Assembly (NCBI RefSeq): GCF_025628985.1
Contig: NZ_JAOTEM010000001.1
Span: forward strand, 930,001 to 994,000
DNA length: 64,000 nt
Reading direction: 5' to 3'
Source: Chryseobacterium edaphi
Lineage (GTDB): Bacteria; Bacteroidota; Bacteroidia; Flavobacteriales; Weeksellaceae
The notes below the pieces were generated by a model. The model did not search any database and was not told the DNA's origin. It was given only the letters and a program-made list of their open reading frames with translations. Positions within the stretch are counted from its first letter, which is position 1. Every line of letters begins with the position of its first letter. The position numbers were made by a program, and so were the translations under genes. Of the stretch, positions 51,495-59,700 are shown piece by piece.

Positions 51495-52142
51495 TTACTT
51501 AATTGTAGTTTCCACCGGAATCACTTCAGTTGGTAAATCATTGCGCTGATACTTATTATTGCAATAAAGATAAATAAAAGAAACCAAAACAGCGATGCCT
51601 GCTCCCATAAATACTTCTTTCACGGTATGTCTTTTCAGAATAATTCTTGTTATTCCTACCAAAACTGCAATCGCAAGCCAGACAAAACCAATTTTTATAT
51701 CAAATGCAAAGAATAATGCAGAAACAAAAACATTGAAAGCCGTATGCATCGAGCTTTTAATATATAGATTACTGAATTGTAATGCGAATAAAAGGATTAG
51801 AATAAACAGCATCACAAAATCAATGAATCCGTTTTTAATATAATTGAATGTCAAATAGGAAACAATACAAACTGCAATGAAGATATATAGCGTTTTTCGT
51901 TGAACTCTGTTTGATACATCCATATTTGTATAACGACCAGTTTTTACATTCCACACAATCCAGATAATTACTGGAAGAATGGTAATCAATAAAATAGGTA
52001 AAAAGTGCGTGGAGGCTTCCTTAAAGGTGTAATTTTGAATGCTGAAATACACGAAATAAATAACCAGAGAAACTAAAGGATTGAAAAAATCTGAGATAAT
52101 TCTTGAAACAATTTGTAATAATGTAGTCTTCTTTTCTTCCAT
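51495..52142 (-). CDS. PAP2-superfamily membrane phosphatase-like protein
   Basis: The 215-residue inner membrane protein has five to six hydrophobic segments. The PAP2 motifs are recognisable: SSMHTAFN (in place of PSGHT) and RIILKRHTVKEVFMGAGI. The first KxxxxxxRP motif is weak (KTGRYTNMDVSNR). Substrates could be lipid phosphates such as undecaprenyl pyrophosphate, but the missing residues leave activity uncertain. It lies 39 bases upstream of the BlaI-like gene on the same strand and may share its transcript. Confidence 0.75.
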   Translation of the reverse strand: MEEKKTTLLQIVSRIISDFFNPLVSLVIYFVYFSIQNYTFKEASTHFLPILLITILPVIIWIVWNVKTGRYTNMDVSNRVQRKTLYIFIAVCIVSYLTFNYIKNGFIDFVMLFILILLFALQFSNLYIKSSMHTAFNVFVSALFFAFDIKIGFVWLAIAVLVGITRIILKRHTVKEVFMGAGIAVLVSFIYLYCNNKYQRNDLPTEVIPVETTIK

Positions 52143-52222
52143 ATTGAAGTTTGTGATGTAAATATAACATTATAACTAAAAAAACAATTGCTCTATATAT
52201 AATAAAAACAAAGTTTTTTTTA

Positions 52223-52230
52223 TATTTTTG
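52223..52230 (+). promoter_or_regulatory. Predicted -7 element of pdhA
   Basis: TATTTTTG matches TAnnTTTG and lies 38 bases upstream of the pdhA ATG. Confidence 0.55.
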
Positions 52231-52268
52231 CTCAACTATTTCATAATAAATAAGCAAGAAGCTAGCAC

Positions 52269-53270
52269 ATGAAAGAATTTTCTAAAGAGGTATACCTGAA
52301 ATGGTATGAAGATATGACTATGTGGAGAAGGTTTGAAGACAAATGCCGTTCTCTTTATTTAAAACAAAAAATCAGAGGTTTTTTACATTTGTACAACGGT
52401 CAGGAAGCTATTCCGGCTGGTTTTACGCATGCAATGGATTTAACTAAAGACAGCATGATCACTGCTTACAGATGTCACATTCATCCGATGGCAATGGGAG
52501 TAGACCCGAAAAGAATCATGGCAGAACTTTGTGGTAAAGCTACAGGTACTTCCGGAGGTATGGGTGGATCTATGCACATTTTCAGTAAAGAACACCGTTT
52601 CTACGGAGGTCACGGTATTGTTGGAGGACAAATTCCTTTGGGAGCAGGTATTGCTTTCGCAGACAAATATTTCGACAGAAAAGCGGTAAACATCTGTTTC
52701 TTCGGAGACGGTGCCGCAAGACAAGGTTCTCTTCACGAAACTTTCAACATGGCAATGAACTGGAAGCTTCCTGTAGTATTCGTTGTTGAAAACAACCAAT
52801 ATGCGATGGGAACTTCTGTAAAAAGAACCGCAAACCACGAAGATATCTACAAACTAGGTCTTGGTTACGAAATGCCTTGTTTAGCTGTTGATGCAATGGA
52901 TCCTGAGAAAGTGGCAGAAGCTGCTTATGAAGCAATTGAAAGAGCTAGAAGAGGAGACGGACCAACTTTTATCGAAGCAAGAACTTATCGTTTCAGAGGT
53001 CATTCAATGTCTGATGCTGAACCTTACAGATCTAAGGATGAAGTTTCTATCGCAAAGAAAGATGATCCGATTGAATTAATCAAAGCGAGAATCCTAGAGA
53101 ACAACTGGGCGACTGAAGAAGAATTGGAAGCTACAGATAACAAATCGAGAGATTTCGTAGAAGAGTGCATTGAGTTTATGGAAAATTCTCCGTATCCGAC
53201 TGCAGAAAAAATCTATGAGTATGTTTACGCTCAGGAAGATTATCCGTTCTTAGATAAATTAGAAAACTAA
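52269..53270 (+). CDS. pdhA: Pyruvate dehydrogenase E1 component, alpha subunit
   Basis: The 333-residue cytoplasmic subunit binds thiamine diphosphate and decarboxylates pyruvate together with an E1-beta subunit. Markers are GFLHLYNGQEA, ITAYRCHIHPMAMG, GTSGGMGGSMH and the TPP-binding GDGAARQGSLHETFNMA (146-162) with VVFVVENNQYAMGT. RYRFRGHSMSDAEPYRS-type residues (TYRFRGHSMSDAEPYRS) form the phosphorylation-loop region. The beta-subunit gene is not next to it; the E2 gene follows after an 82-base gap with a tandem repeat. Confidence 0.95.
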   Translation: MKEFSKEVYLKWYEDMTMWRRFEDKCRSLYLKQKIRGFLHLYNGQEAIPAGFTHAMDLTKDSMITAYRCHIHPMAMGVDPKRIMAELCGKATGTSGGMGGSMHIFSKEHRFYGGHGIVGGQIPLGAGIAFADKYFDRKAVNICFFGDGAARQGSLHETFNMAMNWKLPVVFVVENNQYAMGTSVKRTANHEDIYKLGLGYEMPCLAVDAMDPEKVAEAAYEAIERARRGDGPTFIEARTYRFRGHSMSDAEPYRSKDEVSIAKKDDPIELIKARILENNWATEEELEATDNKSRDFVEECIEFMENSPYPTAEKIYEYVYAQEDYPFLDKLEN

Positions 53271-53297
53271 AAATTAATAATTAATTTGATAATTGAA

Positions 53298-53342
53298 TTT
53301 GAGACTATTTAATCTCAAATCTCGAATCTCAAATCTCAAATC
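53298..53342. repeat. Tandem 7-bp repeat array (ATCTCAA) between pdhA and the E2 gene
   Basis: Four copies of ATCTCAA (one as ATCTCGA) run from 53312 to 53339. An inverted TTTGAGA lies at 53298-53304. The array ends just before the E2 start. Confidence 0.75.
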
Positions 53343-53352
53343 AATATAGATT

Positions 53353-54969
53353 ATGGCAGAAGTTATTACAATGCCACGTCTTTCCGACACGATGACGGAA
53401 GGAAAGGTGGCAAAATGGCATAAAAAAGTAGGAGATAAAATAAAGGAAGGAGATATTTTAGCCGAAATTGAAACAGATAAAGCTGTTCAGGATTTCGAAT
53501 CTGAAATTGAAGGAACTCTTTTATTTGTAGGAGTTGAAGAAGGTGCTGCAGCAGCAGTTGATTCTATTTTAGCAATTATCGGTGCAGAAGGTGAAGATAT
53601 TTCTTCTTTAAAAGGAGGAAGTGCTCCTGCAGCTGAAGGTAGTTCTGAAGAGAAAAAATCTGAAGAAGAATCTAAAACTGAAAATGAATCTACAAGTGTT
53701 GAGCAAACTTCAGCAGAGGTTCCTGCAGGTGTAGAGGTAATTACAATGCCGAGACTTTCTGATACAATGACAGAAGGTAAAGTAGCTAAATGGCACAAAA
53801 ACGTTGGAGATACAGTAAAAGAAGGAGACTTACTTGCTGAGATCGAAACGGATAAAGCCGTTCAGGATTTTGAATCTGAATTTAACGGAGTTCTTTTAAA
53901 GCAAGGTGTTGAAGAAGGTGGAGCTGCACCGGTTGATACTGTTTTAGCAATTATCGGCCCGGAAGGAACTGATGTTTCAGGAGTTGGAGCTGCTAAATCT
54001 GAAAATAAATCATCTGATAAACCAGCCGAACAAAAATCTGAAGCAAAAGCAGAAGAGAAATCGGTTGCACAAACTGCAAGTGCTTCATCATCAGACAGAG
54101 TAGCAATTTCTCCTTTAGCTAAAAAAATGGCTCAGGATAAAGGTGTTGACATTAACAGTCTTCAAGGTTCTGGTGAGAACGGAAGAATAGTGAAAAAAGA
54201 TATTGAGAATTATCAGCCTTCACAAAAAACTGAAGCTGCTCCGGCTCAAAATAATGCTGCAGCTCAGGTTGCACTAAGTTTTGTACAGGGAGAAGATACA
54301 GAAACTCCAAACTCTCAGGTTAGAAATATCATTGCGAAACGTCTTTCTGAAAGTAAATTCTCTGCGCCTCACTATTATCTGATGGTTGAAATCAACATGG
54401 ATAAAGCGATTGAAGCGAGAAAAGAAATCAACTCATTACCAGATACTAAAATTTCATTCAATGATATGGTAATTAAGGCGACAGCTGTAGCTTTAAGAAA
54501 ACATCCACAGGTGAACTCAAGCTGGGCAGGAGATAAAGTTATTCACAGAGGAAATATCAACGTTGGAGTAGCAGTTGCAATTCCTGACGGTTTGGTAGTT
54601 CCGGTTCTGAAAAATACAGATCAGATGAATTATACTCAGATTTCTGCTGCTGTGAAAGATATGGCCGGAAGAGCAAAATCTAAAGGGCTTAAAGCAAACG
54701 AAATGGAGGGTTCTACATTCTCTATCTCCAACTTGGGAATGTTCGGAATTGAAACTTTCACAAGTATCATCAACCAACCCAACGCTGCAATTCTTTCAGT
54801 AGGTGCCATCATCGAAAAACCAATCGTAAAGAACGGTCAGATCGTCGTAGGAAACATTATGAAACTTTCATTGGCATGTGATCACAGAGTGGTTGACGGT
54901 GCTACGGGAGCACAGTTCTTACAGACTTTAAAAACATATTTAGAAAGCCCATTAACATTGTTACTGTAA
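53353..54969 (+). CDS. pdhC: Pyruvate dehydrogenase E2 (dihydrolipoyl acetyltransferase)
   Basis: The 538-residue subunit carries two lipoyl domains with lipoylated Lys at K43 and K168 (both in ETDKAVQDFES). Ala/Glu/Lys-rich linkers and a peripheral-subunit-binding domain (about 246-286, SPLAKKMAQDKGVDINSLQG) follow. The catalytic core ends with ACDHRVVDGATGAQFL, containing the active-site His. It transfers acetyl groups to CoA and forms the core of the complex. It is placed directly after pdhA, but E1-beta and E3 are elsewhere. Confidence 0.95.
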   Translation: MAEVITMPRLSDTMTEGKVAKWHKKVGDKIKEGDILAEIETDKAVQDFESEIEGTLLFVGVEEGAAAAVDSILAIIGAEGEDISSLKGGSAPAAEGSSEEKKSEEESKTENESTSVEQTSAEVPAGVEVITMPRLSDTMTEGKVAKWHKNVGDTVKEGDLLAEIETDKAVQDFESEFNGVLLKQGVEEGGAAPVDTVLAIIGPEGTDVSGVGAAKSENKSSDKPAEQKSEAKAEEKSVAQTASASSSDRVAISPLAKKMAQDKGVDINSLQGSGENGRIVKKDIENYQPSQKTEAAPAQNNAAAQVALSFVQGEDTETPNSQVRNIIAKRLSESKFSAPHYYLMVEINMDKAIEARKEINSLPDTKISFNDMVIKATAVALRKHPQVNSSWAGDKVIHRGNINVGVAVAIPDGLVVPVLKNTDQMNYTQISAAVKDMAGRAKSKGLKANEMEGSTFSISNLGMFGIETFTSIINQPNAAILSVGAIIEKPIVKNGQIVVGNIMKLSLACDHRVVDGATGAQFLQTLKTYLESPLTLLL

Positions 54970-54989
54970 TTTTCTTTTTATCTAATACT

Positions 54990-55019
54990 AAAACCTCTCA
55001 GCTTGAGAGGTTTTTTTTG
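54990..55019 (+). terminator. Terminator of the pdhA-E2 unit
   Basis: ACCTCTCA, a GCT loop and TGAGAGGT are followed by eight T residues. Confidence 0.85.
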
Positions 55020-55044
55020 TTTTAAATTTTACTTAATCGTTCAA

Positions 55045-55099
55045 TTCTTAATTGTGCTTCTAACTTCTAACTTCTAACTTCTAACTTCTAACTTAAGAA
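55045..55099. repeat. Tandem 7-bp repeat array (CTTCTAA)
   Basis: Five exact copies of CTTCTAA occupy 55057-55091. They are bounded by TTCTTAA at 55045 and TTAAGAA at 55093, so the block sits inside an inverted repeat. It lies between the E2 terminator and the first GLPGLI gene. Confidence 0.8.
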
Positions 55100-55145
55100 T
55101 CTTTGCCAATAGAAAATAATATCCTATTTTAGTGAAAAAATATTA

Positions 55146-55991
55146 ATGAAGAGAATGATTATCGGAATGCTTTCATTTTTAAGCATCATTACTTATGCGC
55201 AAAACCAACGATTCATCTATGAATACAAATTTGTAAAAGATTCTACCGAAAAAAGCAAATCTGAAACTGAACTCATGGTTTTAGATGCCACTAAAATTGG
55301 TTCTAAATTCTACAGTTTGAAAAAAAGCATAGCAGACTCGATACACCAGGATAGGTTGCAAAAAAAAGTAAAAGATTTTTCAGGAACAGATTGGGGATTA
55401 GTGCCGGATGTAGTTGAAAAAACATATCCCGATTTTAAAATTGAGTTCTTCAATATGTTGGAAATGGATAAATACAAGGTTACAGACAAGAGAAAATTAG
55501 ATTGGAAAATACTGCCGAATAAAGAAAAAATAGGTGAATTGAGTGCTCAGAAAGCTTCCGTTAATTTTGCCGGAAGAACCTGGACAGCGTGGTTTGCTAC
55601 TGATATTCCGATTCAGGATGGACCTTATAAGTTTCATGGTCTTCCCGGATTGATTGTAAAATTAGAGGATAAAACCCAGTCGCATTCTTTTGTATTAAAA
55701 GAAATCAAAAAGCTTCCTGCAGATTATCAATGGAAAAGTGACAATGACATAAAGAGCTTGAATGCAACAATTCCACTCGATGAGATAAAATATAAAAAAC
55801 AGTTTATTGATTTTAGAAATAATCCGGCTAAAAGTTTAAGACAAATAGTTTCAAGCAATCAAAAAATAAATATAATTGATATGACCGGAAAACCCTTAGA
55901 TATTGAAAAACTAATTAAGGATAAAGAAAGAGCGGCTAAAGAAAACAATGCCAGAGACAATAATGTTTTAGAACTGGAGTTATTAAAATAA
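55146..55991 (+). CDS. GLPGLI family exported protein (first of a pair)
   Basis: The 281-residue protein has a signal peptide ending near residue 19 (IITYAQ) and the family motif HGLPGLI within DGPYKFHGLPGLIVKLED. GLPGLI proteins are Bacteroidota-specific, periplasmic or secreted, and of unknown function. It is clearly paralogous to the next gene: same length and the shared blocks NFAGRTWTAWFATDIP and AKENNARDNNVLELELL. The two are separated by 14 bases and share a transcript. Confidence 0.88.
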   Translation: MKRMIIGMLSFLSIITYAQNQRFIYEYKFVKDSTEKSKSETELMVLDATKIGSKFYSLKKSIADSIHQDRLQKKVKDFSGTDWGLVPDVVEKTYPDFKIEFFNMLEMDKYKVTDKRKLDWKILPNKEKIGELSAQKASVNFAGRTWTAWFATDIPIQDGPYKFHGLPGLIVKLEDKTQSHSFVLKEIKKLPADYQWKSDNDIKSLNATIPLDEIKYKKQFIDFRNNPAKSLRQIVSSNQKINIIDMTGKPLDIEKLIKDKERAAKENNARDNNVLELELLK

Positions 55992-56005
55992 TTTAAAATA
56001 CATTA

Positions 56006-56851
56006 ATGAAAAATTTATTACTTACAATTTTTACTTTCTCAAGTATTCTACTGTACGCACAAAACCAAAGATTCAGCTACGAATACAAATTTGTAAGCGA
56101 CTCAATCAACAAAGATAAATCTCAAACTGAACTTATGCACCTTGACATTTCAAAAAAAGGATCGAAATTTTATAGCCGGGACAAGGCGGTTGCAGATTCT
56201 ATAATGAAGGAAATAGATAAAAAAAGCAATCCCGATTTTTCAGGAATTAAGTTCGGACAAGTTCAGTCCATTGTTGAAAAGTCGTATCCGGATTATAAAA
56301 TTATATTTTTTAATTCGGTAGATATGGACAATTATAAAGTTTCTGATGAAAGAAAAATTGACTGGAAAATTCTTGCTGAAAAAGAAAAATTCGCAGAATT
56401 TAATACTCAGAAAGCAACCACTAATTTCGCTGGAAGAAAATGGACAGCATGGTTTACAACTGACATTCCTTTTCAGGATGGTCCATATAAATTTCATGGA
56501 TTACCTGGCTTGATTGCGAAAATTGAAGACAATTCAAAGTCTCATTCTTTTATTTTAAAGGGTGTGAAAAATCTCAAAGCAGACGAAATTTGGATCAGTG
56601 AAAATGATAGAGAGAGATATGATCCATTGATCAATCTCAGTTATGATAAATATAATAAGCAGGTCATCGATCACAGAAATAATCCTACAAAAGGCATGAA
56701 ACAATTGATGGCGAGAGGTGGAACCGTCAAATTTACCGATCAAAACGGAAAAGAACTTGACACCAATAAAATGATGAGAGATCAGGAAAAAAGAGCAAAG
56801 GAAAATAATGCAAAAGATAATAATCTTTTAGAACTTGATATATTACAATAA
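56006..56851 (+). CDS. GLPGLI family exported protein (second of a pair)
   Basis: This 281-residue paralogue of the preceding gene keeps the signal peptide (ILLYAQ), FHGLPGLIAKIED, NFAGRKWTAWFTTDIP and the C-terminal RAKENNAKDNNLLELDIL. The middle part (about 20-90) and the segment after the GLPGLI motif differ more, which suggests divergence in the recognised partner. The pair arose by tandem duplication. A strong terminator follows at once. No function is known for the family. Confidence 0.88.
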   Translation: MKNLLLTIFTFSSILLYAQNQRFSYEYKFVSDSINKDKSQTELMHLDISKKGSKFYSRDKAVADSIMKEIDKKSNPDFSGIKFGQVQSIVEKSYPDYKIIFFNSVDMDNYKVSDERKIDWKILAEKEKFAEFNTQKATTNFAGRKWTAWFTTDIPFQDGPYKFHGLPGLIAKIEDNSKSHSFILKGVKNLKADEIWISENDRERYDPLINLSYDKYNKQVIDHRNNPTKGMKQLMARGGTVKFTDQNGKELDTNKMMRDQEKRAKENNAKDNNLLELDILQ

Positions 56852-56852
56852 A

Positions 56853-56886
56853 AAAACTCCCGAAACTTTTAGTTTCGGGAGTTCAT
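56853..56886. terminator. Bidirectional terminator
   Basis: AACTCCCGAAACT and AGTTTCGGGAGTT form a perfect 13-base stem with a TTT loop between convergent genes. Confidence 0.9.
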
Positions 56887-56904
56887 ATTTTAAACTTAAT
56901 TTAT

Positions 56905-57558
56905 TTAAGCTAATTTCTGAGAATCTGAAATAAACTGAGCCAATCCGCTGTCCGTTAGAGGATGTTTCAATAAACTCAAGATTGGAGGAAGTGGGGAAGT
57001 GATCACATCTGCGCCAATTTTAGCACAATCAATAATGTGCATTGAATGACGGATAGAAGCAGCCAAAATTTCAGTTTCATACATATAGTTATCAAATACC
57101 AAACGAATCTCCTGAATTAGATTTAAACCGTCTGTAGAAATATCATCTAATCTTCCAAGGAAAGGAGAAACGTAAGATGCACCTGCTTTAGCAGCTAAAA
57201 GCGCCTGTCCAACAGAGAAAATCAAAGTACAGTTAGTTCTGATTCCTTTGTCAGAAAAATATTTCAATGCTTTAATACCGTCTTTTATCATTGGAATTTT
57301 CACCACGATATTTGGATGAATAGCCGCTAATTCATCACCTTCTTTAATCATTTCTTCATAAGTTGTAGAAAGTACTTCAGCAGAAATATCTCCGTCTACG
57401 ATTTCACAAATTGCTTTGTAATGATCTTTAATTGCTTCAGCACCTCTTATCCCTTCCTTGGCCATCAATGATGGATTTGTGGTTACACCATCCAAAATTC
57501 CAAGGTCTTTAGCTTCTTTAATTTGCTCTAAATTAGCAGTGTCAATAAAAAATTTCAT
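56905..57558 (-). CDS. tal: Transaldolase (short TalC/FSA-type)
   Basis: The 217-residue cytoplasmic enzyme is of the short transaldolase type. The opening [34 protein letters not shown] and the Schiff-base Lys K87 in [10 protein letters not shown] mark the TalC/FSA group. It transfers dihydroxyacetone units in the pentose phosphate pathway, or may act as a fructose-6-phosphate aldolase. Sequence alone does not separate the two well. The final [11 protein letters not shown] is like other members. Confidence 0.9.
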   Translation of the reverse strand: MKFFIDTANLEQIKEAKDLGILDGVTTNPSLMAKEGIRGAEAIKDHYKAICEIVDGDISAEVLSTTYEEMIKEGDELAAIHPNIVVKIPMIKDGIKALKYFSDKGIRTNCTLIFSVGQALLAAKAGASYVSPFLGRLDDISTDGLNLIQEIRLVFDNYMYETEILAASIRHSMHIIDCAKIGADVITSPLPPILSLLKHPLTDSGLAQFISDSQKLA

Positions 57559-57576
57559 ATAATAGATTTATTCTTA

Positions 57577-57584
57577 CAAAGGTA
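57577..57584 (-). promoter_or_regulatory. Predicted -7 element of the transaldolase gene
   Basis: On the minus strand TACCTTTG lies 18 bases upstream of the ATG. Confidence 0.55.
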
Positions 57585-57667
57585 ATGAATACTTTGTAAT
57601 TAAAGATTGAGATCATGTTACGAAAATGATTTTCTGTAACGTTTTAATTGATCAGTCTAATAAATAT

Positions 57668-57675
57668 TAAATTTG
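57668..57675 (+). promoter_or_regulatory. Predicted promoter of the YdeI-like gene
   Basis: A TTG and TAAATTTG are separated by 17 bases. The -7 ends six bases before the ATG at 57682 and covers the alternative TTG start at 57673. Confidence 0.6.
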
Positions 57676-57681
57676 TTTCTC

Positions 57682-58170
57682 ATGAAGAAGAATCATTTTA
57701 AAGCACGTCTTGAAATCACAGGAATTAATCCCTTTGTTTTTTTATCTGAGAAAATTTTGAATGAGATTTTTGAAAAGTCAGGAAAAAACAAAAGTCCGAT
57801 TCGTGTGAAAGGATCTGTGAATGATAAGGAATTCAGACAAAATTTAATGAAATATCTAGGAGAATGGCGATTGTATATTAATTTGAAAATGTTGAAAAAT
57901 TCACCTAAAAGAATTGGTGAAATTCTTGATATTTGGATTGAATATGATAATGCTGTAATAAAGAATATCATTCATCCTGATCTGGAAAAAGCAATAAATG
58001 AAAACAATGTAGCATTGAAGAATTTTGAAAACCTAATCCCATCCAGAAAAAATGAACTGATCAAATACATAAATAATCTTAAATCAGAGACAGCAATTAA
58101 TAAAAATATAGAAAAGATTATACGTCATCTAAAAGGAGAAACAGATTTTTTCGGTAAGAAGATTACTTAA
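57682..58170 (+). CDS. DUF1905 and YdeI/OmpD-associated domain protein
   Basis: The start at 57682 is chosen because the upstream TTG lies within the promoter. The 162-residue cytoplasmic protein has an N-terminal DUF1905-like beta-barrel (FKARLEITG to IEYDN). The C-terminal YdeI/OmdA-like helical part follows (FENLIPSRKNELIKYINNLKSE, split, then NIEKIIRHLKGE). Relatives have been linked to bacteriocin tolerance and stress, but the mechanism is unknown. It is a single gene followed by a hairpin terminator. Confidence 0.75.
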   Translation: MKKNHFKARLEITGINPFVFLSEKILNEIFEKSGKNKSPIRVKGSVNDKEFRQNLMKYLGEWRLYINLKMLKNSPKRIGEILDIWIEYDNAVIKNIIHPDLEKAINENNVALKNFENLIPSRKNELIKYINNLKSETAINKNIEKIIRHLKGETDFFGKKIT

Positions 58171-58189
58171 AACTAATCTATATAAAAAA

Positions 58190-58222
58190 TAAAATCCGGA
58201 AAAATTATCTCCGGATTTTACT
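58190..58222. terminator. Bidirectional terminator
   Basis: AAAATCCGGA and TCCGGATTTT pair perfectly around a nine-base loop, between convergent genes. Confidence 0.85.
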
Positions 58223-58228
58223 TTTAAA

Positions 58229-58777
58229 CTATGAATTTAATGTTTGGCTAAGTTTTATAGCATCCTGATTGGTAGGATCATATTCTATAGACTTAGCAAT
58301 ATGCTCTTTTGCTTTTGCTGGTTCGTTTTTCTGTTCAGCAAATGCAATATAAAAATATGCATAAGCCAGATTCTTCTTATTCTGTTCAATCTCTGTAGGT
58401 TTTACAGTTGCAATATACTTCTCATAAGCAAGTTTTGCATTGGCATCATCTTTAGCAGATTGATAGGCATAAGCCTGACTGTAATAAGATGGTGACCAAT
58501 CTGGCAACAGTAATGATATCTTTTTCCATGTATCGACTGCATTCATCCAATCTGATGCATCTTGATACGCTGTAGCTAATTTTGCTAATGCTTCCGTATC
58601 TTTCGGATTTGTCTCAATTTGCTTTTTTAAACCCTCAATAGCAGGATTGACCTGACTTGCTGTAGCGGTAGTTTTCACACTCTCTTGCTGAGTTGTTTGT
58701 GCATTCATCAAACTTGCACTTCCCGCAAATAATAAACCTAAAAACAAATTTTTACTATACATTTTAATCATTTTCAT
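58229..58777 (-). CDS. Exported tetratricopeptide repeat protein
   Basis: The 182-residue protein has a signal peptide (LFLGLLFAGSASLMNAQ). Three to four TPR-like helical hairpins follow (TEALAKLATAYQDASDWMNAVDTW, SPSYYSQAYAYQSAKDDANAKLAYEKY, and AYAYFYIAFAEQKNEPAKAKEHIAKSIEYDP, each seen in parts). It is probably a periplasmic scaffold or assembly factor. The Met at residue 6 (58762) is an alternative start. A 190-base AT-rich gap follows upstream, with the pepE promoter at its far end. Confidence 0.8.
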   Translation of the reverse strand: MKMIKMYSKNLFLGLLFAGSASLMNAQTTQQESVKTTATASQVNPAIEGLKKQIETNPKDTEALAKLATAYQDASDWMNAVDTWKKISLLLPDWSPSYYSQAYAYQSAKDDANAKLAYEKYIATVKPTEIEQNKKNLAYAYFYIAFAEQKNEPAKAKEHIAKSIEYDPTNQDAIKLSQTLNS

Positions 58778-58898
58778 AATCTTTTAATTTAATATTGAAA
58801 TTTAAAATTCAATAATAATTCCAGAAAAACACAAATTTTAGAACCTTTAAGTTTTTTTAGAAAGTATTAACGAATCAATGTTTTTTTTAGCTTAATTT

Positions 58899-58927
58899 TT
58901 GATTCATCGATGTTTCATTTATCTTTG
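58899..58927 (+). promoter_or_regulatory. Predicted promoter of pepE
   Basis: TTG at 58899 and TATCTTTG at 58920 are separated by 18 bases. The ATG follows 40 bases after the -7. Confidence 0.65.
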
Positions 58928-58967
58928 TCGTTATGTCTATTTTAATAAGTAATTAAAAGTTTCCTTT

Positions 58968-59660
58968 ATGAATATCATTTTAGCATCAACTTCCACACTT
59001 TTCGGCGGAGAATATTTAGCCTATTTGAAAGAAGAATTAATACAATTGTACAAAGAAATCGACGAAATTATTTTCGTTCCTTTTGCAAGACCAGGTGGGA
59101 TTTCTCATGATGACTACACTCAAAAAGTGAGGTTGTTTTTTGAAACAATTAATATAAAAGTCAAAGGTCTCCATGAGTTTGTAGATAAAACAGAAGCTTT
59201 GAATAATGCAAAAGGTTATTTTACAGGAGGCGGAAACACTTTTCTGTTGGTTAAAACACTGCACGAAGAAAATTTAATGACAGTTTTAAAACAAAACATA
59301 GAAAATGGAAAACCTTATCTGGGATGCAGCGCAGGAAGCAATATTGGCGGACAAAATATGAAAACCACTAATGATATGCCGATTGTTTATCCATCAAGTT
59401 TTGAATGTATGGCATTGGTTCCTTTCAATATCAATCCGCATTATCTCGATCCCAACCCTGAATTGAAACATAATGGAGAAACGAGAGAAACCAGAATTAA
59501 AGAATTTCTGACTCAAAATGACATTAAAGTTGTCGGACTTCGTGAAGGAAACTGGATCAGAAAAATTGGAGATGCAATTACTGTTGAAGGAAGCGAATTG
59601 ACAAGAATTTTCGAAAAAGGAAACGAGCCTTACGAAATAGAAGCGGGAACTAAGCTTTAA
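58968..59660 (+). CDS. pepE: Peptidase E, alpha-aspartyl dipeptidase
   Basis: The 230-residue cytoplasmic serine peptidase cleaves Asp-Xaa dipeptides. The nucleophile lies in LGCSAGSNIGG (S121), with YFTGGGNTFLLV before it. PHYLDPNPE and VGLREGNWIRKIGD later provide the remaining core. The length and the S-A-G-S-N segment are those of Salmonella PepE. The PBP4 gene follows after 40 bases and may be read through. Confidence 0.92.
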   Translation: MNIILASTSTLFGGEYLAYLKEELIQLYKEIDEIIFVPFARPGGISHDDYTQKVRLFFETINIKVKGLHEFVDKTEALNNAKGYFTGGGNTFLLVKTLHEENLMTVLKQNIENGKPYLGCSAGSNIGGQNMKTTNDMPIVYPSSFECMALVPFNINPHYLDPNPELKHNGETRETRIKEFLTQNDIKVVGLREGNWIRKIGDAITVEGSELTRIFEKGNEPYEIEAGTKL

Positions 59661-59700
59661 CTTCACTTCTTAATTTTTATATTTGATTAAATATTTTTCT

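Noticed and set aside
52440..52838. Minus-strand 132-residue frame opposite pdhA
   Set aside because: It is Ser/Val/His-rich without domains and lies fully inside a highly conserved gene.
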